DNA from: Tepidicaulis sp002389665
GTDB lineage: Bacteria > Pseudomonadota > Alphaproteobacteria > Parvibaculales > Parvibaculaceae
Length of the DNA: 64,000 nucleotides
Direction: 5' to 3'
NCBI RefSeq assembly: GCF_965222285.1
Contig: NZ_OZ244942.1
Span: 1,426,001-1,490,000 of the forward strand
Every line of letters begins with the position of its first letter. Position 1 is the first letter of the stretch. Below the pieces are notes generated by a model. The model saw nothing but the letters and a program-made list of their open reading frames with translations. It was not told where the DNA came from and made no database searches. A program made the translations under genes and the position numbers. Shown in pieces: positions 44,055 through 53,432 of this stretch.

Positions 44055-44921
44055 ATGAGCGGCAATCCGAAAGAAAATCTCAAAACCCCCCTCGGCATTG
44101 TGGCCGGCAAGGGGCCGCTGCCTGTCGCCGTGGCCGAGGCCGCGCGCAAGGAAGGCCGTAAGGTTTTCATTGTCGGCGTGCCGAATGAAAGTGAGCGCGG
44201 CATCGAGGCCTATCCTCATGCCTGGATACCGCTTGGCAAATTGGGCGCAACGGTAAGCGCTCTCAAGAAAGCCGGGTGCCGCGATCTTGTGATGATCGGC
44301 CCGCTCGCGCGCCCGGAGCTTTCTGCGCTGCGGCTCGATTGGGGCGGGCTGAAATTCCTGCCGCGCTTTTTAAAACTCCTGCGCAATGGCGATGATGCCT
44401 TGTTGCGCGGTTTCGTCGACTATTTCGAAAAAGAACACGGCTTTTGCGTCGTCCCCGCCGAAGGTGTGCTGACGGATCTGCGCGCGCCGGCAGGTGTCTG
44501 GACGAAAGTCCGCCCAGATGCTGCCGATGAGGCCGATATTGCGCGCGGCAAAGAGCTGCTTGCCGCCATCGGTCCTTTTGACATGGGCCAAGGCACGGTT
44601 ATCTGCCGCAATGTGGTGCTGTCCATCGAAGGGCCGGAAGGCACGGATGCGATGCTGGCGCGTGTCGCCGCGCTGCCATCTAGCTTGCGCGGCAAGAAAG
44701 GCGCGCGGGCCGGTGTCCTTGTCAAACTGCCGAAGCCTGAGCAGGAGCGCCGCGTCGATCTGCCGACCATCGGTGTCATGACCGTGGAAAATGCCGCCGC
44801 CGCAGGGCTTGCGGGCATCGCGGTCGAAGCGGGCGGCGCGCTTGTCGTCGATATGCGCGCACTTGTCGCCCGGGCCGATGAATTGGGCCTCTACATTCTG
44901 GCGCTGGAGGCTGCAGCGTGA
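44055..44921 (+). CDS. lpxI: UDP-2,3-diacylglucosamine diphosphatase LpxI
   Basis: Cleaves UDP-2,3-diacylglucosamine to lipid X. LpxI is the alphaproteobacterial, non-homologous replacement for LpxH. 288 residues from the ATG at 44055, which has GGAGG upstream; the frame extends upstream into the lpxA end, but that stretch is not conserved. The N-terminus has PLGIVAGKGPLPVAVAEAAR, and the C-terminal catalytic domain includes RVDLPTIGVMTVENAAAAG. The stop overlaps the lpxB GTG start (GTGA). Confidence 0.93.
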   Translation: MSGNPKENLKTPLGIVAGKGPLPVAVAEAARKEGRKVFIVGVPNESERGIEAYPHAWIPLGKLGATVSALKKAGCRDLVMIGPLARPELSALRLDWGGLKFLPRFLKLLRNGDDALLRGFVDYFEKEHGFCVVPAEGVLTDLRAPAGVWTKVRPDAADEADIARGKELLAAIGPFDMGQGTVICRNVVLSIEGPEGTDAMLARVAALPSSLRGKKGARAGVLVKLPKPEQERRVDLPTIGVMTVENAAAAGLAGIAVEAGGALVVDMRALVARADELGLYILALEAAA

Positions 44922-46099
44922 GCGAAGAAAAGCCGCTTCATATCATGCTGGTGGCGGGCGAGCCCTCGGGCGACGCGCTGGGCGGCCCGCTTATGGCGGC
45001 GCTGAAAAAGCTTTCCGCGCGCCCGCTCGCCTTTAGCGGCGTCGGCGGCGAGCGGATGAGCGAGCAGGGCATCAGCTCGATCTTTCCGATGACGGATATC
45101 GCCGTGATGGGCCCGCGCGAAGTGATCCCGCGCCTGCCGCTTATTCTAAAGCGTATGCGTGAGACGGCGGCCCATGCAGTGGAAACGAAACCCGATCTCA
45201 TCGTCATGATCGATGCGCCGGACTTCACGCATAATGTCGCCCGCCGCATCGCAAAAAAGGCGCCGGATATTCCCATCGTCGATTATGTCTCGCCGACGGT
45301 CTGGGCCTGGCGGCAAGGCCGGGCAACCTCCATGGCGAAACACTTCACACGCGTGCTGGCGCTGCTTCCTTTCGAACCGCAATTCTTCAAGGCTCATGCA
45401 GGGCTCGACTGCGTTTATGTCGGCCATCCCGCCATCGAGCGCCTGCCGGACGAAGACGCCGGGCCTGCTTTCCGTGCGCGCCATGCCATTGCGCCAGAAA
45501 CGCCCTTGCTTGTCATGCTGCCCGGCAGCCGGGTCAATGAAGTCAAACGCCTTATCGCGCTTTTCGGCGCGACGGTTGAGCGGTTGAGCAGTGAGCTGCC
45601 GGGGCTTGAAATCGTGATCCCCGCGCTCTCCCATGTCCGCCCGCTCATCGAAAAGGAAGTCGAAGACTGGCCCGTCCGCACGGTTCTGGTTACAGGTGAA
45701 GAGGAGAAGCTGGGCGCCTTTGCCGCTGCGAATGCGGGACTTGCCGCCTCGGGTACCGTCGCACTTGAGCTTGGCCTTGCCCGGCTTCCCATGGTGATCG
45801 GCTACAAGATAGATCCTATTGCTGCTTGGGCCGTATCGCGCGCCCTGAAAGTGCCTTCCGTGGTGCTGCCTAATCTCATTCTCGACCGCCCGGCGGTGCG
45901 TGAATTCCTGCAGCAATTCTGCACACCGGAGGCACTTTCCGGCGCGCTCCTGCCATTGATGCGCGAGACCACGGAGCGGGCAAAGGCGCTCGCTGATCTC
46001 GATGAGATGCGCGAGATCATGGGCGTGGGCGGTGAGCCCGCCAGTATCCGCGCCGCCCGCGCCGTGCTGGAGCTTTTGCCGGGCGCTCAGAAAATTTAA
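44918..46099 (+). CDS. lpxB: Lipid-A-disaccharide synthase
   Basis: GT19 glycosyltransferase joining lipid X and UDP-diacylglucosamine. 393 residues. Conserved motifs are MLVAGEPSGDALGG at the N-terminus, DAPDFTHNVARRI, YVSPTVWAWRQGR, VGHPAIERLP and LPGSRVNEVKRL. It starts with GTG overlapping the lpxI stop by four bases, so translation is coupled. It is the last gene of the superoperon, followed by a bidirectional terminator. Confidence 0.97.
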   Translation: MSEEKPLHIMLVAGEPSGDALGGPLMAALKKLSARPLAFSGVGGERMSEQGISSIFPMTDIAVMGPREVIPRLPLILKRMRETAAHAVETKPDLIVMIDAPDFTHNVARRIAKKAPDIPIVDYVSPTVWAWRQGRATSMAKHFTRVLALLPFEPQFFKAHAGLDCVYVGHPAIERLPDEDAGPAFRARHAIAPETPLLVMLPGSRVNEVKRLIALFGATVERLSSELPGLEIVIPALSHVRPLIEKEVEDWPVRTVLVTGEEEKLGAFAAANAGLAASGTVALELGLARLPMVIGYKIDPIAAWAVSRALKVPSVVLPNLILDRPAVREFLQQFCTPEALSGALLPLMRETTERAKALADLDEMREIMGVGGEPASIRAARAVLELLPGAQKI

Positions 46100-46110
46100 G
46101 GACAAACAAA

Positions 46111-46141
46111 AAGGGCGCCCCGCAAGGCGCCCTTCTTTCTT
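46111..46141. terminator. Bidirectional intrinsic terminator between lpxB and gltA
   Basis: A 9-bp perfect stem AAGGGCGCC/GGCGCCCTT (46111-46119, 46126-46134) has a 6-base loop. The plus strand continues with CTTTCTT. On the minus strand the stem's end merges into TTTTTGTTTG. It therefore serves both the lpxB transcript and the convergent gltA transcript. Confidence 0.85.
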
Positions 46142-46154
46142 GCCGCCGCTGCGC

Positions 46155-47471
46155 TTATTTGCGCTTGGCGATATCGGAATATTCGCGCGATTTCGCGCCG
46201 GTGAAAAGCTGACGCGGACGACCGATGCGCTGCTTCGGGTCTTCGATCATTTCGTTCCACTGGGCAATCCAGCCGACCGTGCGGGCCAGCGCGAAGAGCA
46301 CCGTGAACATCGTGGTCGGGAAGCCCATCGCTTTCAGCGTGATGCCCGAATAGAAGTCGATATTCGGGTAGAGCTTCTTCTCGATGAAATATTCGTCCGA
46401 AAGCGCGATGCGCTCCAGTTCCATCGCTACATCGAGCAGCGGATCGTCATTGATGCCGAGCTCTTTCAGCACCGCATGACAGGTCTGCTGCATGACTTTG
46501 GCGCGCGGGTCGTAGTTCTTGTAAACCCGGTGACCGAAGCCCATCAGACGGAACGGGTCGTTCTTGTCTTTGGCCTTCGCCACATATTCGGGGATGCGGT
46601 CGACGGAACCGATCTCCTGCAGCATGTTTAGCGCTGCTTCATTGGCGCCGCCATGAGCCGGGCCCCAGAGGCAGGCGATGCCCGCCGCGATACAGGCGAA
46701 GGGGTTGGCGCCAGAGGAGCCTGCCAGACGCACCGTCGAGGTGGAGGCGTTTTGCTCATGATCCGCATGCAGAATGAAGATCTTGTCCATCGCATCGGCA
46801 AGCACGGGGCTCACATTGTATTTTTCCGCCGGAACGGAGAAGCACATATGCAGGAAGTTTTCCGCGTAGGAAAGATCGTTGCGCGGATAAACCACCGGCT
46901 GGCCGATCGAGTATTTGTAAGCCATGGACGCGATGGTCGGGATCTTGGCGATCATACGGCGGCTGGCGATCATGCGCTGCTGCGGATCGTTGATATCCGT
47001 GCTGTCGTGATAGAAGGCGGACAGGGCGCCGACCATGCCGACCATGATGGCCATCGGATGCGCATCCCGGCGGAAACCGCGCAGGAAATATTGCATCTGC
47101 TCATGCACCATCGTGTGGCGCGAGATGGCGTAGGAAAACTCGTCATATTCCTGCTTTGTCGGCAGCTCGCCGTTCAGCAGCAGGTAGCAGGTTTCCAGGA
47201 AGTTGCCTTTTTCCGCGATCTGCTCGATCGGGTAGCCGCGGTAAAGCAGCTCGCCCTTGTCGCCGTCGATATAGGTGATGTCGGACTCGCAGCTTGCCGT
47301 CGAGGTGAAGCCGGGATCGTAGGTGAAATATCCCGTCTGGCCGTAAAGGGCGCTCACATCGATGACGCTTGGTCCAATCGAGCCTTCATAGACCGGCAGG
47401 TCATAGGTCTTACCGCCGACTTCCAGTTTGGCCGTTTGCTTCGCTCCAGCGTCGGTTCCCGTTTTCGTCAT
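46155..47471 (-). CDS. gltA: Citrate synthase
   Basis: First enzyme of the TCA cycle, the type II (hexameric, NADH-sensitive) bacterial form. 438 residues. Conserved parts are YTYIDGDKGELLYRGYPIEQ-like text near residue 70, the catalytic-histidine region GPAHGGANEAALNML and MGFGHRVYKNYDPRAKVM, and the C-terminal GFPTTMFTVLFALARTVGW. The ribosome binding site AGGAGAAGG precedes the ATG. The ATG is 129 bases from the gltX stop on the same strand, and no strong promoter was found between them. Confidence 0.97.
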   Translation of the reverse strand: MTKTGTDAGAKQTAKLEVGGKTYDLPVYEGSIGPSVIDVSALYGQTGYFTYDPGFTSTASCESDITYIDGDKGELLYRGYPIEQIAEKGNFLETCYLLLNGELPTKQEYDEFSYAISRHTMVHEQMQYFLRGFRRDAHPMAIMVGMVGALSAFYHDSTDINDPQQRMIASRRMIAKIPTIASMAYKYSIGQPVVYPRNDLSYAENFLHMCFSVPAEKYNVSPVLADAMDKIFILHADHEQNASTSTVRLAGSSGANPFACIAAGIACLWGPAHGGANEAALNMLQEIGSVDRIPEYVAKAKDKNDPFRLMGFGHRVYKNYDPRAKVMQQTCHAVLKELGINDDPLLDVAMELERIALSDEYFIEKKLYPNIDFYSGITLKAMGFPTTMFTVLFALARTVGWIAQWNEMIEDPKQRIGRPRQLFTGAKSREYSDIAKRK

Positions 47472-47600
47472 CGTTGTCCCTATCCTTCTCCTGGACCCGG
47501 CTGCGGCGCGGTACCGCGGCGGGCATAGTGCAACATCTTGTTATGCCGCTGCTACTCGGATTTACCGGCCCGAGTGTAAAACGGCGGATCGAAGCGGGCC

Positions 47601-49013
47601 TTAGCCTGCCTGATCCTCGATCCGGCCGAGGGATTCCTCCCGGCCGAGTGAAACCAGAACATCAAAAATCCCCGGCGAGGTGCTGCCGCCGGTCAGTGCC
47701 GCGCGCAAAGGCTGCGCGACCTTGCCGAGTTTGAGACCCATATCCTCCGTGAACTGGCGCACCGCCGCTTCCAGCGCCTCGATTTCCCAGTCGGGCAGGG
47801 CGGAAAGCACTTCATGCAGCTTTTTCAGCATGGCGCGGGCGTCGTCATTCAGCAGCTTCTGGGCTTTTTCGTCCAGCGGGATCGGCCGCGTCACCCGAAG
47901 GTATTCGGCGCCCTTGCCAAGTTCAATCAGGGTTTTCGCCCGCTCTTTCAGGCCCGGCATGGCCTCGACGAGCTTGGCGCGCAAGCCCGCATCCTCTGGC
48001 CAGCCTTCCAGCCGCTTCATCAGCGACAGTGTTTGATCGGCCAGCATTACGTCGTCCCCCTGGCGGATGTGGATGCCGTTGAGGTTTTCGAGTTTTGCGA
48101 AATCGAACCGCGCCGGCGACTTGCCGATATTCTCAAGGCCGAACCATTCGATCGCCTGCTCGGTCGAGAACACTTCATCATCGCCATGGCTCCAGCCGAG
48201 CCGGACGAGATAATTGCGCATCGCCTCGGGCAGATAGCCCATATCGCGGTAGGCTTCCACGCCAAGCGCGCCGTGGCGCTTGGAAAGTTTCGCGCCGTCC
48301 GGCCCGTGAATGAGCGGCACATGGGCGAATTCCGGCGGCGTCCAGCCAAGGGCCGCATATAGCTGGCTCTGGCGCGCGGCATTCGTCAGGTGATCGTCGC
48401 CCCGGATGATATGGGTGATGCCCATATCCACATCGTCCACCACCACGGAGAGCATATAGGTGGGCGTGCCGTCCGAGCGCAGCAGAATGAGATCGTCGAG
48501 CTGGTTGTTGGCGATGCGGATATCGCCCAGCACATGGTCGCGCACCACGGTTTCGCCTTCCTGCGGCGCCTTGAAACGCACCACGGGTTTGACGCCTGCC
48601 GGCGCCTCGCCGGGGTCGCGGTCCCGCCAGGTGCCGTCATAGCGCGGCGGGCGGCCTTCGGCGCGGGCCCTCTCGCGCATTTCTTCAAGCTCTTCAGGCG
48701 AGCAATAGCAATAATAGGCTTTGCCCTCGGCAATCAGCTTTTCGGCGGCGGCCTGGTGCTTTTCCTGGCGCGAGAACTGATAGACCGGCTCGTCGTCCCA
48801 TCCGAGCTCCAGCCAGTTCAGCCCTTCGAAAATCGCATCGATGGCGCCCTGAGTGGAGCGTTCGCGGTCCGTATCCTCAATACGCAGAAGAAACCGGCCC
48901 CCGTGATGGCGCGCAAACAGCCAATTGAACAGCGCCGTGCGGGCACCGCCAATATGCAGATAGCCGGTCGGCGAAGGCGCGAAACGGGTGACGACTTTTT
49001 GAGTTCCGGTCAT
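47601..49013 (-). CDS. gltX: Glutamate--tRNA ligase
   Basis: Class I synthetase that charges tRNA-Glu. 470 residues. The HIGH-type motif is in APSPTGYLHIGGARTAL near the N-terminus, and the KMSKS-type motif is KLSKRHGA near residue 250. The C-terminal helical anticodon domain follows. A cysteine pair (YYCYCSPEEL, about residues 101-103) lies in the zinc-finger position. A 7-bp hairpin (49035-49052) sits about 20 bases before the ATG on this strand. Confidence 0.96.
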   Translation of the reverse strand: MTGTQKVVTRFAPSPTGYLHIGGARTALFNWLFARHHGGRFLLRIEDTDRERSTQGAIDAIFEGLNWLELGWDDEPVYQFSRQEKHQAAAEKLIAEGKAYYCYCSPEELEEMRERARAEGRPPRYDGTWRDRDPGEAPAGVKPVVRFKAPQEGETVVRDHVLGDIRIANNQLDDLILLRSDGTPTYMLSVVVDDVDMGITHIIRGDDHLTNAARQSQLYAALGWTPPEFAHVPLIHGPDGAKLSKRHGALGVEAYRDMGYLPEAMRNYLVRLGWSHGDDEVFSTEQAIEWFGLENIGKSPARFDFAKLENLNGIHIRQGDDVMLADQTLSLMKRLEGWPEDAGLRAKLVEAMPGLKERAKTLIELGKGAEYLRVTRPIPLDEKAQKLLNDDARAMLKKLHEVLSALPDWEIEALEAAVRQFTEDMGLKLGKVAQPLRAALTGGSTSPGIFDVLVSLGREESLGRIEDQAG

Positions 49014-49361
49014 TCTAACGTTCAGCTTTATTTTCAGCGGGGTGACCCGCTGGAATTTCAGTCCTGGTGTGGCGTGAAGGCCCAGCCGCGGACACTGGCC
49101 TAAGGCCGAGGAAACCGTTGCGGCAGGGGCGTAAACAGGCTGCCGTTCTTACCACAGGCAAAGGGGGCGTGGTAGCGTTCCGCGCATACTTTTTTCCGGC
49201 TTTCCGGGCTCTGCGGGGCGAAATATTCGCGATTTGTTCTTGAGGAGGGGGATATCGCGCTAGGTACCGGAGATATTTGGCCCGCCGGGTCCGGGAGGTG
49301 GGGGCTGGGGCGGACCTGGAGGGGGCTCTCCGGCCCGGTTTTTTCCCTATGGCACGGGCTC
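49014..49361. other. Divergent intergenic region between gltX and comEC
   Basis: 348 bases without a supported gene. Nearest to gltX is a perfect hairpin CAGCGGG/CCCGCTG with a 4-base loop (49035-49052), placed to be in the gltX leader. The comEC side is very G-rich (for example GAGGAGGGGG near 49241). Only weak promoter-like pairs (TTGTTC near 49235) are visible. A plus-strand open frame crossing from 48390 to 49103 is the antisense of gltX. Confidence 0.5.
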
Positions 49362-51416
49362 TTGCGGGAATCGGAGAGGTTCGGCCTCTGGGCGCCGGTT
49401 TTCCTGGGGCTCGGGATTCTCCTTTATTTTAGCCTGCGGTTCGAGCCGGCCTGGGGCTGGGCGGCGCTCCTTGCCCTTGCCGCGTTCCTGGCTCAGTGGC
49501 GCCTTGCGGCGCGCCCGCTCTTGCGCCTTGCGCTCATAGCGGCGGGGCTTGCCGCGCTCGGCTTTGCGCTCGCGGGGCTGCGCGTCAGCATTATCGATCA
49601 TTCCCCGCTCACGGGTGAGCTCTCCTACGGCATTTTGCAGGGCACGGTGAGCGCGGTGAGCCGGGAGGGCGACGGGCGGCTGCGCGCCGATGTAGAGATC
49701 GAGGCGCTGGAACATGTGCCGGACCCGCCCCGCAAGGTTCGCCTCACCTACCGGGGCTCGGACCCGCGCGCGCTGGCGCTGCGGCCCGGTGACCGGATCG
49801 AAGGGCCGGTGAAGCTTTGGCCCAATAGCCTGCCTGCCGCGCCCGGCGGGTTCGATTACGGCAGGGTGCTCTGGTTCGAGGGGATCGGCGCGGGCGGCGT
49901 CATGCTGGGCGCGCCGGAAATCCAGGGAGAGGCGGAGGGCGTGTTTGTTGCCGCCCGTAGAGCACTGCATGCGCTGCGCCAGGCTATCGGCGCGCGGGTG
50001 CTCGCCGCCATGTCGCCCGACACCGGCGCGGTCGCCGTTGCGCTGATGACCGGCGAGCGGGCTTATTTGCCGCAAGAGGTGGAAGAAAATTTGCGCGCCT
50101 CGGGCCTTGCCCATGTGCTGGCGATTTCCGGTCTTCACATGGCGCTGCTGACGGGCGCGCTCTTCGGAGGCTTGCGCCTTCTCATGGCGCTGGTGCCGCG
50201 CCTTGCGCTGCATTACCCGGTGAAGAAATGGGCGGCCGGGCTCGCGCTTGCAGGTGCCGCCGCCTATCTCGTCATTTCCGGCATGAGCACGGCGACCCAG
50301 CGCGCCTTCATCATGATCGCGCTTGTGCTGCTCTCGCTCATGCTCGACCGGCCGGCCATGACCATGCGCAATGTGGCGCTTGCCGCTTTTGCGCTTCTGG
50401 TGCTCCGGCCCGAAAGCGTGCTCTCTGCCGGTTTTCAAATGTCCTTTGCCGCCGTGACGGCACTGGTTGCGGTGTATGAAACCCGCGCCGCGCAGCTCAA
50501 TGCTTTGCTCGCGGATTGGCGCGCCCGCGGGCCGCTGCAGCTTGCGCTGCTTTATGGGGCCGGGCTCTTGCTGACGAGTTTCATTGCCGGGCTCGCCACG
50601 GCACCCTTTGCCGCGTTCCACTTCAACCGTGTCGCCGCCTATGGCCTCGCAGGCAATCTCCTTGCCATGCCGCTTGTCGCGCTGCTCGTCATGCCTTTTG
50701 CCGTTGCCGCTTTCGCGCTCATGCCTTTCGGGCTCGAGGCCTGGCCGCTCGCCATTATGGAGCTCGGGCTTGAAGGATTGCTTGCTGCTGCTGCCACCGT
50801 TGCCGCGTGGCCGGGCGCGGTGCGCGGCGTGCCGGGCGGACCGGAGGCCGCCTTGGGGCTCGTCACTTTGGGCGGGCTCTGGCTTGCCTTATGGAAGGGG
50901 CGGGTCCGCTTTGCCGGCAGCCTCTTTCTTGCGGGCGGGCTTCTTCTTTGGGCGCTTGCGCCGCGCCCCGATATTCTCATATCCGAAAATGCCCGCCTTA
51001 TTGCGGTGCGGGGCGAAGACGGCAAGCTCATCCTCAATGCATCGCGCCCGGCCTTTCAGGCTTCCATCTGGCTGCGGGAGGAAGGCGACACCCGCAGCCC
51101 CCGCGCGGCGGCGGAAGAGACGCCCTGGCGCTGCGACGGGCTTTCCTGTCTCTATGAAGCGCCGGGCGCCCCGCGCATCGCTCACATCAAAGACGAGCGG
51201 GCACTGCTTGAGGATTGTCCGTGGGCAGACATTATTGTGATGGAAAAAGATGTGGGATGGGGGCTTGATGATAAAGCCTGCCATGCCCGGCTGGTGCTCG
51301 ATTACGGCGATTTATCGCGCACGGGCACGCAGGCGCTTTATTGGAATGAGGGAAAGCTGACAGTGGAAACGGTAAGGGGCGTGCAGGGCATCCGGCCCTG
51401 GACACGCCCCTGGTAG
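49362..51416 (+). CDS. comEC: ComEC/Rec2-family competence membrane protein
   Basis: Multi-span membrane protein that in transformable bacteria forms the DNA channel. 684 residues from a TTG start; no in-frame ATG lies near the conserved N-terminus, so the start is uncertain. The N-terminal spans and DUF4131-like region are followed by the competence domain (LAHVLAISGLHMALLTGALF, ISGMSTATQRAFIMI). The C-terminal 150 residues (from about SENARLIAVRGEDGKL) do not show the HxHxDH motif of the metallo-beta-lactamase domain found in many ComEC proteins. It is convergent with lexA. Confidence 0.85.
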   Translation: MRESERFGLWAPVFLGLGILLYFSLRFEPAWGWAALLALAAFLAQWRLAARPLLRLALIAAGLAALGFALAGLRVSIIDHSPLTGELSYGILQGTVSAVSREGDGRLRADVEIEALEHVPDPPRKVRLTYRGSDPRALALRPGDRIEGPVKLWPNSLPAAPGGFDYGRVLWFEGIGAGGVMLGAPEIQGEAEGVFVAARRALHALRQAIGARVLAAMSPDTGAVAVALMTGERAYLPQEVEENLRASGLAHVLAISGLHMALLTGALFGGLRLLMALVPRLALHYPVKKWAAGLALAGAAAYLVISGMSTATQRAFIMIALVLLSLMLDRPAMTMRNVALAAFALLVLRPESVLSAGFQMSFAAVTALVAVYETRAAQLNALLADWRARGPLQLALLYGAGLLLTSFIAGLATAPFAAFHFNRVAAYGLAGNLLAMPLVALLVMPFAVAAFALMPFGLEAWPLAIMELGLEGLLAAAATVAAWPGAVRGVPGGPEAALGLVTLGGLWLALWKGRVRFAGSLFLAGGLLLWALAPRPDILISENARLIAVRGEDGKLILNASRPAFQASIWLREEGDTRSPRAAAEETPWRCDGLSCLYEAPGAPRIAHIKDERALLEDCPWADIIVMEKDVGWGLDDKACHARLVLDYGDLSRTGTQALYWNEGKLTVETVRGVQGIRPWTRPW

Positions 51417-51427
51417 TTTGCAGGCGC

Positions 51428-52129
51428 TTAGTAGCGGCGCATTAGGCCGACAAGGCGGCCCTGAACCTTCACCCGGTCCGGGCCGAAGATCCGCGTTTCA
51501 TAGGCAGGGTTCGCCGCTTCCAGCGCAATGGAATCGCCTTTCCGGCGCAGGCGCTTCAAGGTTGCTTCGTAGCCATCGACCAGCGCCACAACGATCTCCC
51601 CATTATTGGCCGTATCGCAGCGCTGAATGATCACGGTGTCGCCGTCCAGAATGCCGGCCTCGATCATGGAATCGCCTTTGACTTCCAACGCGTAATGCTC
51701 GCCGTTGGAGAGCATGGCAAGCGGTACGGAAACCTGATGGCTTTCCTCCTGCAGCGCCTCGATCGGCGTACCGGCGGCAATCCGGCCCATGACGGAGACG
51801 GGTAGGGCATCGTTCTCATTGGCAGGGGCGGGTGCCAGGCTCGCAGCGGGGGCGCCGCCGCCCTCGATCACCTCCGGCTCGAAGCCGCGCCCGCGCGCCA
51901 GGCTCGGGGCCGCCGCATCGGGCAGTTTCAGCACTTCCAGCGCCCGGGCCCGGTGGGCGAGGCGGCGGATAAAGCCGCGCTCTTCCAGCGCTGTGATGAG
52001 CCGGTGAATGCCCGATTTCGAGCGCAAATTCAGCGCTTCCTTCATTTCGTCGAAGGAAGGCGCAACGCCCGTTTCTTTCAGGCGTTCGTTGATGAACATA
52101 AGAAGTTCATGCTGTTTGCGTGTGAGCAT
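51428..52129 (-). CDS. lexA: LexA repressor
   Basis: SOS-response repressor that cleaves itself when RecA is activated. 233 residues from the ATG at 52129; a longer GTG-started frame reaches 52171 but lacks the conserved MLTRKQHELLMFINERL start. The winged helix-turn-helix spans 1-65, followed by a long Ala/Pro-rich linker. The cleavage site is Ala119-Gly120 (GRIAAGTPIEAL), the catalytic serine Ser154 (KGDSMIEAG) and the lysine Lys192 (EATLKRL). Two LexA-like boxes lie in its promoter region. Confidence 0.96.
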   Translation of the reverse strand: MLTRKQHELLMFINERLKETGVAPSFDEMKEALNLRSKSGIHRLITALEERGFIRRLAHRARALEVLKLPDAAAPSLARGRGFEPEVIEGGGAPAASLAPAPANENDALPVSVMGRIAAGTPIEALQEESHQVSVPLAMLSNGEHYALEVKGDSMIEAGILDGDTVIIQRCDTANNGEIVVALVDGYEATLKRLRRKGDSIALEAANPAYETRIFGPDRVKVQGRLVGLMRRY

Positions 52130-52149
52130 GGGTGCGGCCCCAATATCTA

Positions 52150-52164
52150 GAACAAACGATAAAC
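52150..52164 (-). promoter_or_regulatory. Second, imperfect LexA-like box before lexA
   Basis: The plus-strand sequence GAAC (52150-52153), seven bases, AAAC (52161-52164) differs from the operator GAAC-N7-GAAC at one position. It lies between the promoter and the lexA start and may be a weaker second operator. Confidence 0.35.
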
Positions 52165-52173
52165 ATTTCACTT

Positions 52174-52202
52174 GTTCTAGTTTGGTTCTTTTTCCGCGTC
52201 AA
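52174..52202 (-). promoter_or_regulatory. lexA promoter with overlapping LexA operator
   Basis: Read on the minus strand: -35 TTGACG (52202-52197), a 17-base spacer, -10 TAGAAC (52179-52174). An exact GAAC-N7-GAAC operator covers 52188-52174, that is the end of the spacer and the whole -10. The arrangement gives direct autorepression and confirms the operator type used by this organism. Confidence 0.8.
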
Positions 52203-52219
52203 CCCTTCTGTGGATAAAA

Positions 52220-53422
52220 TTACCCTTCAAGGGGGAGGACATTAACCAGCGCCCCGGTTTCCGCGGCTGCCGCATGGGGCGGACGCACGATAAGGCAGCC
52301 CGCGCGGGCAAGGCCGGAAAGCATGGAACTGTCCTGAACGGAAAGCGGCTTGGCGCGCCATTCCCCGTCCTCCTCCTCAAGCGCAGCGCGGATGTAGTCC
52401 TGGCGCGTGTCATTGGCTTTGAGCGGCACGGCAAGGCGGGCGGGCAAAAGCCGGGGGTGCGCCGCTTGCCGCCCCTGAAGGCGCATCAGCGCGGCGCTGA
52501 GGAAAAGCTCGGCGCAGACAAGCGCGGAGACGGGATTGCCCGGCAGGCCGAGAAAAGGTTTTCCCGAGAGCGCACCGAACATCAAGGGCTTGCCTGGGCG
52601 CATGGCAATGCGCCAGAAGGCGACGTCGAGCCCGGCGCCGCCCAGCACATCCTGCACGAGATCGTGCTCACCGACCGAGGCTCCGCCCAGCGTCACCACC
52701 ATGTCGGCGTCTTTTGTAGCGTCCGCTTTTTCCAGAAGGCTTTCCCGGTTGTCCCGTGCAATCCCAAGATCGAGCGGCACGCCGCCGCAGCGGCGGATGA
52801 GGGCGGCAAGGCCCGCGCCCGTCGAGGCGACGATTTGCGAAGGGCCCGGCTCCTCGCCCGGAGGCACCAGCTCATCGCCCGTCGCAAAAAATGCAACGCG
52901 CGGGCGCCGGTAAACATCGAGCGCAGTATGGTTCGCAGCGGCGGCAAGGGAGAGCGCGGCGGGTCCGAGCAGCGCGCCTTGTTTAAGCACGCTTTCTCCT
53001 TCGCTAAAATCGAGCCCGGCGCGGCGGATATGTTTGCCGGGGACGGCCGCTTCCAGAATGCGCACGGTGTCGCCGCTGCGCTCCGTATCTTCCTGAATGA
53101 CGATAGTGTCGGCGCCCTCAGGCAGCGGCCCGCCGGTGAAAATACGCACCGCCTCGCCGGAGCCTACTTTGCTCTCAAAGGCGCGCCCGGCCGGTGCTTC
53201 ACCGATCACTTTCAGCTCCGCCGGCACCTTGGCGGCGTCTTCTGCCCTCAGCGCATAGCCGTCCATGGCCGAGGCATCGAAAGGGGGCTGCGTGCGCAAA
53301 GCGGCAAGATCGCGGGCGAGCACCCGGTGGCCCGCTTCGGCGAGCGGAATGCGCTCCGCTTCAAGCGGGGCAATAGCAGCGCCGATTTTCTCGATCGCGT
53401 CGGCAACGGGAAGAAGAGCCAT
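52220..53422 (-). CDS. moeA: Molybdopterin molybdenumtransferase MoeA
   Basis: Inserts molybdate into adenylylated molybdopterin. 400 residues. Conserved segments are PPFDASAMDGYAL near residue 50, IFTGGPLPEGADTIVIQED, TLGGASVGEHD and FLGLPGNPVSALVC. The ATG at 53422 is preferred over a TTG at 53446, which would overlap moaC. It lies ten bases after moaC in the same direction; no molybdoenzyme is encoded in the window. Confidence 0.95.
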   Translation of the reverse strand: MALLPVADAIEKIGAAIAPLEAERIPLAEAGHRVLARDLAALRTQPPFDASAMDGYALRAEDAAKVPAELKVIGEAPAGRAFESKVGSGEAVRIFTGGPLPEGADTIVIQEDTERSGDTVRILEAAVPGKHIRRAGLDFSEGESVLKQGALLGPAALSLAAAANHTALDVYRRPRVAFFATGDELVPPGEEPGPSQIVASTGAGLAALIRRCGGVPLDLGIARDNRESLLEKADATKDADMVVTLGGASVGEHDLVQDVLGGAGLDVAFWRIAMRPGKPLMFGALSGKPFLGLPGNPVSALVCAELFLSAALMRLQGRQAAHPRLLPARLAVPLKANDTRQDYIRAALEEEDGEWRAKPLSVQDSSMLSGLARAGCLIVRPPHAAAAETGALVNVLPLEG

Positions 53423-53432
53423 GAGGAACCTT

